Shown here one piece after another: positions 61,071 through 64,000 of a DNA stretch of 64,000 bases. This stretch comes from Rhizobacter sp. AJA081-3. Lineage in GTDB: Bacteria > Pseudomonadota > Gammaproteobacteria > Burkholderiales > Burkholderiaceae_C. A program made the translations under genes and the position numbers. Location: contig NZ_CP059067.1 of assembly GCF_017795745.1 (NCBI RefSeq), positions 2,976,001 through 3,040,000 on the forward strand. The letters are read 5' to 3'. The number at the start of each line of letters is the position of its first letter. The stretch's first letter is position 1. The notes beneath the pieces were generated by a model. The model was given only the letters and a program-made list of their open reading frames with translations. It did not search any database and was not told the origin of the DNA.

Positions 61071-61619
61071 ATGAAGTTCATCGACACCCACAAGGACCGC
61101 TGGCATGCCCTGGGCGGCGAGGACGGCCCGCCGGTCAGCATCAATGCCGAGCCTTATCTGCTGCTGGACACGAACCAGTGGCATGCCGCGCGTGCGCAGT
61201 GGCCTGCCGGCGTGGCGGTGGGCATCAGGCTCGGCAACGACCAGGACGTGGAAGACATCGCCGCCGACCTGGCGCGTTTCGCGCTCGTCGCGCTGCACTT
61301 CCCGAAGTGGACCGACGGCCGCGCCTACAGCCAGGCGCGCCTGCTGCGCTCGCGTTACCGTTTCCAGGGCGAGGTACGGGCGTTCGGCGATGTGCTGGTG
61401 GACATGATGCCGCTGCTCGCGCGCACCGGCTTCGATGCCGTGGTGCTGCGCCACGACCAGTCGATCGACGCGGCGGATCGCGCGCTCGGTTTCTTCCCCG
61501 GCCACTACCAGGGCGACGTGGCCGACAACCGACCGCTGTTCGCCAAGCCGGCCGGCACCGCCGAGGCGCTGGCCAAGGCGCCGTCGCAGGAGTTCGTCAA
61601 CGCAGGAGCGTCGATATGA
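61071..61619 (+). CDS. DUF934 protein linked to sulfate assimilation
   Basis: A 182-residue soluble protein of the DUF934 family, often annotated as an oxidoreductase probably involved in sulfite reduction. The conserved core FPKWTDGRAYSQARLLRSRY lies near residues 80-99, and FFPGHYQGDV near 142. It has no cofactor motif or cysteines that would reveal a reaction. Its constant place between cysI and cysH suggests it helps assemble or supply the sulfite reductase, but this is inference from position. The stop overlaps the cysH ATG (ATGA at 61616-61619), so translation is coupled. Confidence 0.88.
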   Translation: MKFIDTHKDRWHALGGEDGPPVSINAEPYLLLDTNQWHAARAQWPAGVAVGIRLGNDQDVEDIAADLARFALVALHFPKWTDGRAYSQARLLRSRYRFQGEVRAFGDVLVDMMPLLARTGFDAVVLRHDQSIDAADRALGFFPGHYQGDVADNRPLFAKPAGTAEALAKAPSQEFVNAGASI

Positions 61620-62368
61620 GCGCCGTCGAGCTTTATGCACGTGCCACCGACGGCTTCGACGAGCGCGTCGCGCATGCCGTGGCCGTGCTGCAGAGCGCGG
61701 CCAGCGAACACGCCGGGCGCATCGTGCAGGCCACCAGCCTCGGCGCCGAAGACATGGTGATCACCGACCTGATAGCGCGCCACGGCCTGCCGATTGCCGT
61801 CGCGACGCTGGAGACCGGCAAGCTGCACCTGGAGACGATGGCGCTGATCCCGCGCATCGAGCAGCGCTACAGGCTGAAGGTCGAGGTCTACCAGCCGGCC
61901 GCCGAGTCGGTGGTGCACTTCGTCAAGACGAACGGCGAGCGCGCCATGTACGAGAGCCTGGAGCTTCGCAAGGCCTGCTGCGCGATCCGCAAGCTCGAGC
62001 CGCTGGCGCGCATGCTCGCCGGCAGCAGCGCCTGGGTGACCGGGTTGCGCCGCGAGCAGTCCGACAACCGCGGCGGCGTGCCCTTCAGCGAACCCGACGA
62101 CAAGGGCCGCATCAAGTTCAACCCGCTGGCCGACTGGAGCTGGGCCGACATCTGGTACTACATCGCGACGAACGACGTGCCCTACAACCCGCTGCACGAC
62201 GAGTTCATGCCCAGCATCGGCTGCGCGCCCTGCACGCGCGCCATCGCCGTGGGCGAGCCCTTCCGCGCCGGCCGCTGGTGGTGGGAAGACGAGAAGGCCA
62301 AGGAGTGCGGCCTGCATGTGAAGAACGCTCCCGTGTCCGAAGTTTCTGCCCTTGGAGCCCCGCGATGA
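61616..62368 (+). CDS. cysH: Adenylyl-sulfate (APS) reductase, iron-sulfur type
   Basis: Reduces APS to sulfite with thioredoxin. The 250-residue protein has the PP-loop-like fold, with TSLGAEDMVITDLI at the N-terminal end and the conserved LRKACCAIRKLEPL and IGCAPCTRAIAVGE. The CC and CxxC pairs coordinate a [4Fe-4S] cluster and mark APS reductases as opposed to PAPS reductases, which lack them. A cysC kinase is therefore not needed, matching its absence before the window ends. ATG overlaps the DUF934 stop, and its stop overlaps the cysD ATG (62365-62368). Confidence 0.94.
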   Translation: MSAVELYARATDGFDERVAHAVAVLQSAASEHAGRIVQATSLGAEDMVITDLIARHGLPIAVATLETGKLHLETMALIPRIEQRYRLKVEVYQPAAESVVHFVKTNGERAMYESLELRKACCAIRKLEPLARMLAGSSAWVTGLRREQSDNRGGVPFSEPDDKGRIKFNPLADWSWADIWYYIATNDVPYNPLHDEFMPSIGCAPCTRAIAVGEPFRAGRWWWEDEKAKECGLHVKNAPVSEVSALGAPR

Positions 62369-63324
62369 ACGCGCCCCTGTCCATCGAGCAATTGCTGCCC
62401 GAACTCGACCACACCCACCTCGACTGGCTGGAAGAAGAAGCCATCTTCATCCTGCGCGAGACGGTGGCCGCCTTCGAGCGCCCGGCCCTGCTGTTTTCCG
62501 GTGGCAAGGACTCCTGCGTGGTCCTGCGCCTGGCCGAGAAGGCCTTCAAGAGCAAGGGCAAGGACGGGCAATACAAGGGCCGGCTGCCCTTCCCGCTGCT
62601 GCACGTCGACACCGGCCACAACTTCCCGGAGGTAATCGAGTTCCGCGACCGCCGCGTCGCCGAGATGGGCGAGCGCCTTGTCGTCGGCCACCTGGAGGAT
62701 TCGATCAAGCGTGGCACCGTGCGCCTGTCGCACCCGCTGGAGTCACGCAACGGCCACCAGACGGTGGCGCTGCTCGAGGCGATCGAAGAGCACCGCTTCG
62801 ACGTGCTGATGGGCGGCGCCCGCCGCGACGAGGAGAAGGCGCGCGCCAAGGAGCGCATCTTCAGCCACCGCGACAGCTTCGGCCAGTGGCAGCCGAAGGA
62901 GCAGCGGCCGGAACTGTGGACGCTGTTCAACACACGCATCCGCCCGGGCGAGCACATGCGCGCCTTCCCGATCAGCAACTGGACCGAGCTCGACGTGTGG
63001 CTGTACATCGCCCGCGAGAACATCCCGCTGCCCAGCCTGTACTTCGCGCACGACCGCCAGGTGATCCGCCGCAAGGGCCTGCTGGTGCCGCTGACCGAGG
63101 TGACGCCGCCGGAGGCCGGTGAGACCGTCGAGACGGCCGAGGTGCGATTTCGCACCGTCGGCGACATGACCTGCACCTGCCCGGTGGAGAGCCCGGCCGC
63201 CAGCGCCACCGAGATCGTCGCCGAGACACTGAAGGTGACGGTCAGCGAGCGCGGCGCCACGCGCATGGACGACCGCACCTCGGACGCCTCGATGGAGCGC
63301 CGCAAGAAGGAAGGCTATTTCTGA
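62365..63324 (+). CDS. cysD: Sulfate adenylyltransferase subunit 2
   Basis: With CysN activates sulfate to APS. The 319-residue ATP pyrophosphatase-type protein has the PP-loop LLFSGGKDSCVVLRLAEKAF near 44-63, HVDTGHNFPE near 88, MGGARRDEEKARAKERIFS near 150 and the C-terminal RRKKEGYF tail. The length compares with about 302 in E. coli. Its start overlaps the cysH stop, and its stop (63322-63324) overlaps the ATG of cysN, so all are coupled. Confidence 0.96.
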   Translation: MNAPLSIEQLLPELDHTHLDWLEEEAIFILRETVAAFERPALLFSGGKDSCVVLRLAEKAFKSKGKDGQYKGRLPFPLLHVDTGHNFPEVIEFRDRRVAEMGERLVVGHLEDSIKRGTVRLSHPLESRNGHQTVALLEAIEEHRFDVLMGGARRDEEKARAKERIFSHRDSFGQWQPKEQRPELWTLFNTRIRPGEHMRAFPISNWTELDVWLYIARENIPLPSLYFAHDRQVIRRKGLLVPLTEVTPPEAGETVETAEVRFRTVGDMTCTCPVESPAASATEIVAETLKVTVSERGATRMDDRTSDASMERRKKEGYF

Positions 63325-64000
63325 TGAACACCGCCGCCCCCATCAAGGACCACCGAGCACTGAGGTTCCTCACCGCCGGCAGCGTCGACGACGGCAAGAG
63401 CACGCTGATCGGCCGGCTGCTTTACGACAGCCGCGCCATCCTCGCCGACCAGCTCGACACGCTGGAGAAGAGGGCCGCCGGCGCGCCGATCGATCTCTCG
63501 CTGCTGACCGACGGCCTGGAGGCCGAGCGCGAGCAGGGCATCACCATCGACGTGGCCTACCGCTACTTCGCCACGCGGCAGCGCAAGTTCATCATCGCCG
63601 ACGCGCCGGGCCACGAGCAGTACACGCGCAACATGGTCACCGCCGCCGCCGGCAGCGATGCGGCCGTGGTGCTGGTCGACATCACCAAGCTCGACACCAC
63701 GAAGAACCCGGTGCCGCTGCTCGCGCAGACGCGCCGGCATGCGCTGCTCGCGCACCTGCTGCGCGTGCCGAGCATCGTGTTCGCGGTCAACAAGCTCGAC
63801 GCGGTGGCCGATCCGGCGCAGGCCTATGCTGCCGTGCGCGACGCCCTGCTCGGCTTTGCCGAGCACGCCGGCATCCGCGTGGCCGGCATCGTGCCGGTGT
63901 CGGCACTGCGCGGTGACAACGTCACCCAGCCGCTGGACGCCGCCTGGTACGACGGCCCCTCGCTGCTGCAGTTGCTGGAAAGCCTGCCGACCGCGCAGGA
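63324..64000 (+). CDS. cysN: Sulfate adenylyltransferase subunit 1, GTPase (partial, runs off the right edge)
   Basis: Regulatory GTPase partner of CysD. The window holds the first 225 codons: MNTAAPIKDHRALRFLTAGS, then G1 GSVDDGKSTLIGRLLYDS, the switch-region EREQGITIDVAYRYF, G3 DAPGHEQYTRNM and G4 NKLD near residue 155. The ATG is embedded in the cysD stop (TGATG). It is unfinished at 64000, so whether it is fused to an APS kinase (CysNC) cannot be seen. Confidence 0.95.
   Translation, partial: MNTAAPIKDHRALRFLTAGSVDDGKSTLIGRLLYDSRAILADQLDTLEKRAAGAPIDLSLLTDGLEAEREQGITIDVAYRYFATRQRKFIIADAPGHEQYTRNMVTAAAGSDAAVVLVDITKLDTTKNPVPLLAQTRRHALLAHLLRVPSIVFAVNKLDAVADPAQAYAAVRDALLGFAEHAGIRVAGIVPVSALRGDNVTQPLDAAWYDGPSLLQLLESLPTAQ

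Overview
The window is one continuous stretch of GC-rich, tightly packed bacterial chromosome. Several features point to a betaproteobacterium of the order Burkholderiales, probably in the Leptothrix/Rubrivivax/Ideonella neighbourhood: a phaC-phaA-phaB polyester operon, a separate phasin gene, a homodimeric pyruvate dehydrogenase E1 with a lipoyl-bearing E3, and a cysI-DUF934-cysH-cysD-cysN sulfate assimilation cluster. This placement is inference from gene content. No rRNA, tRNA, CRISPR array, insertion sequence or phage gene was seen, and no gene-free gap exceeds about 225 bases.

Layout. 1-7.6 kb: the tail of an unknown gene, a YitT-type membrane protein, the phaCAB operon (minus strand), a small membrane protein, an operon for aromatic-acid end reactions (FAH-family hydrolase, maiA, pgeF) and a Nudix hydrolase. 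7.6-33.6 kb: a complete Lap-type adhesion system. It has a type I secretion ATPase (lapB), its membrane fusion protein (lapC), a 5,925-residue RTX adhesin built mainly of 105-residue VCBS repeats, the c-di-GMP receptor lapD, the periplasmic protease lapG and a TolC-like outer-membrane channel. 33.6-39.8 kb: aceE-aceF-lpdA (minus strand), divergent from a PAS histidine kinase and a FixJ-type regulator. 43.2-46.9 kb: folD, an M3 oligopeptidase and a secreted glutaredoxin-like protein. 46.8-55.2 kb: an MFS transporter, rmuC, a two-subunit molybdenum hydroxylase, a 2-hydroxyacid dehydrogenase with a NhaD-type antiporter, and a nitroreductase. 55.2-57.5 kb: a thioesterase and a histone-deacetylase-like enzyme (translationally coupled with the nitroreductase), divergent from a phasin gene with a clear promoter and operator. 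57.5-64 kb: a patatin-like lipoprotein, a TSUP exporter and the cys cluster, running off the right edge inside cysN.

How the genes work together. In the Lap locus the expected circuit is as follows. LapBC and the TolC channel export the adhesin and hold it at the surface by its N-terminal retention module. LapD binds c-di-GMP and sequesters LapG. When c-di-GMP falls, free LapG cuts the adhesin at a di-alanine site (visible at residues 95-98) and releases it. phaCAB and the phasin make and coat polyhydroxyalkanoate granules from acetyl-CoA, which the aceEF-lpd complex supplies. The cys genes take sulfate through APS and sulfite to sulfide.

Most notable for follow-up: the mosaic VCBS array with a 476-bp exact duplication 2,520 bp apart; the PA14-like domain and LapG site in the adhesin; the perfect 12-bp inverted repeat bracketing the phasin promoter; the 11-bp inverted repeat ahead of the adhesin gene; and the two-component pair divergent from the pyruvate dehydrogenase operon.
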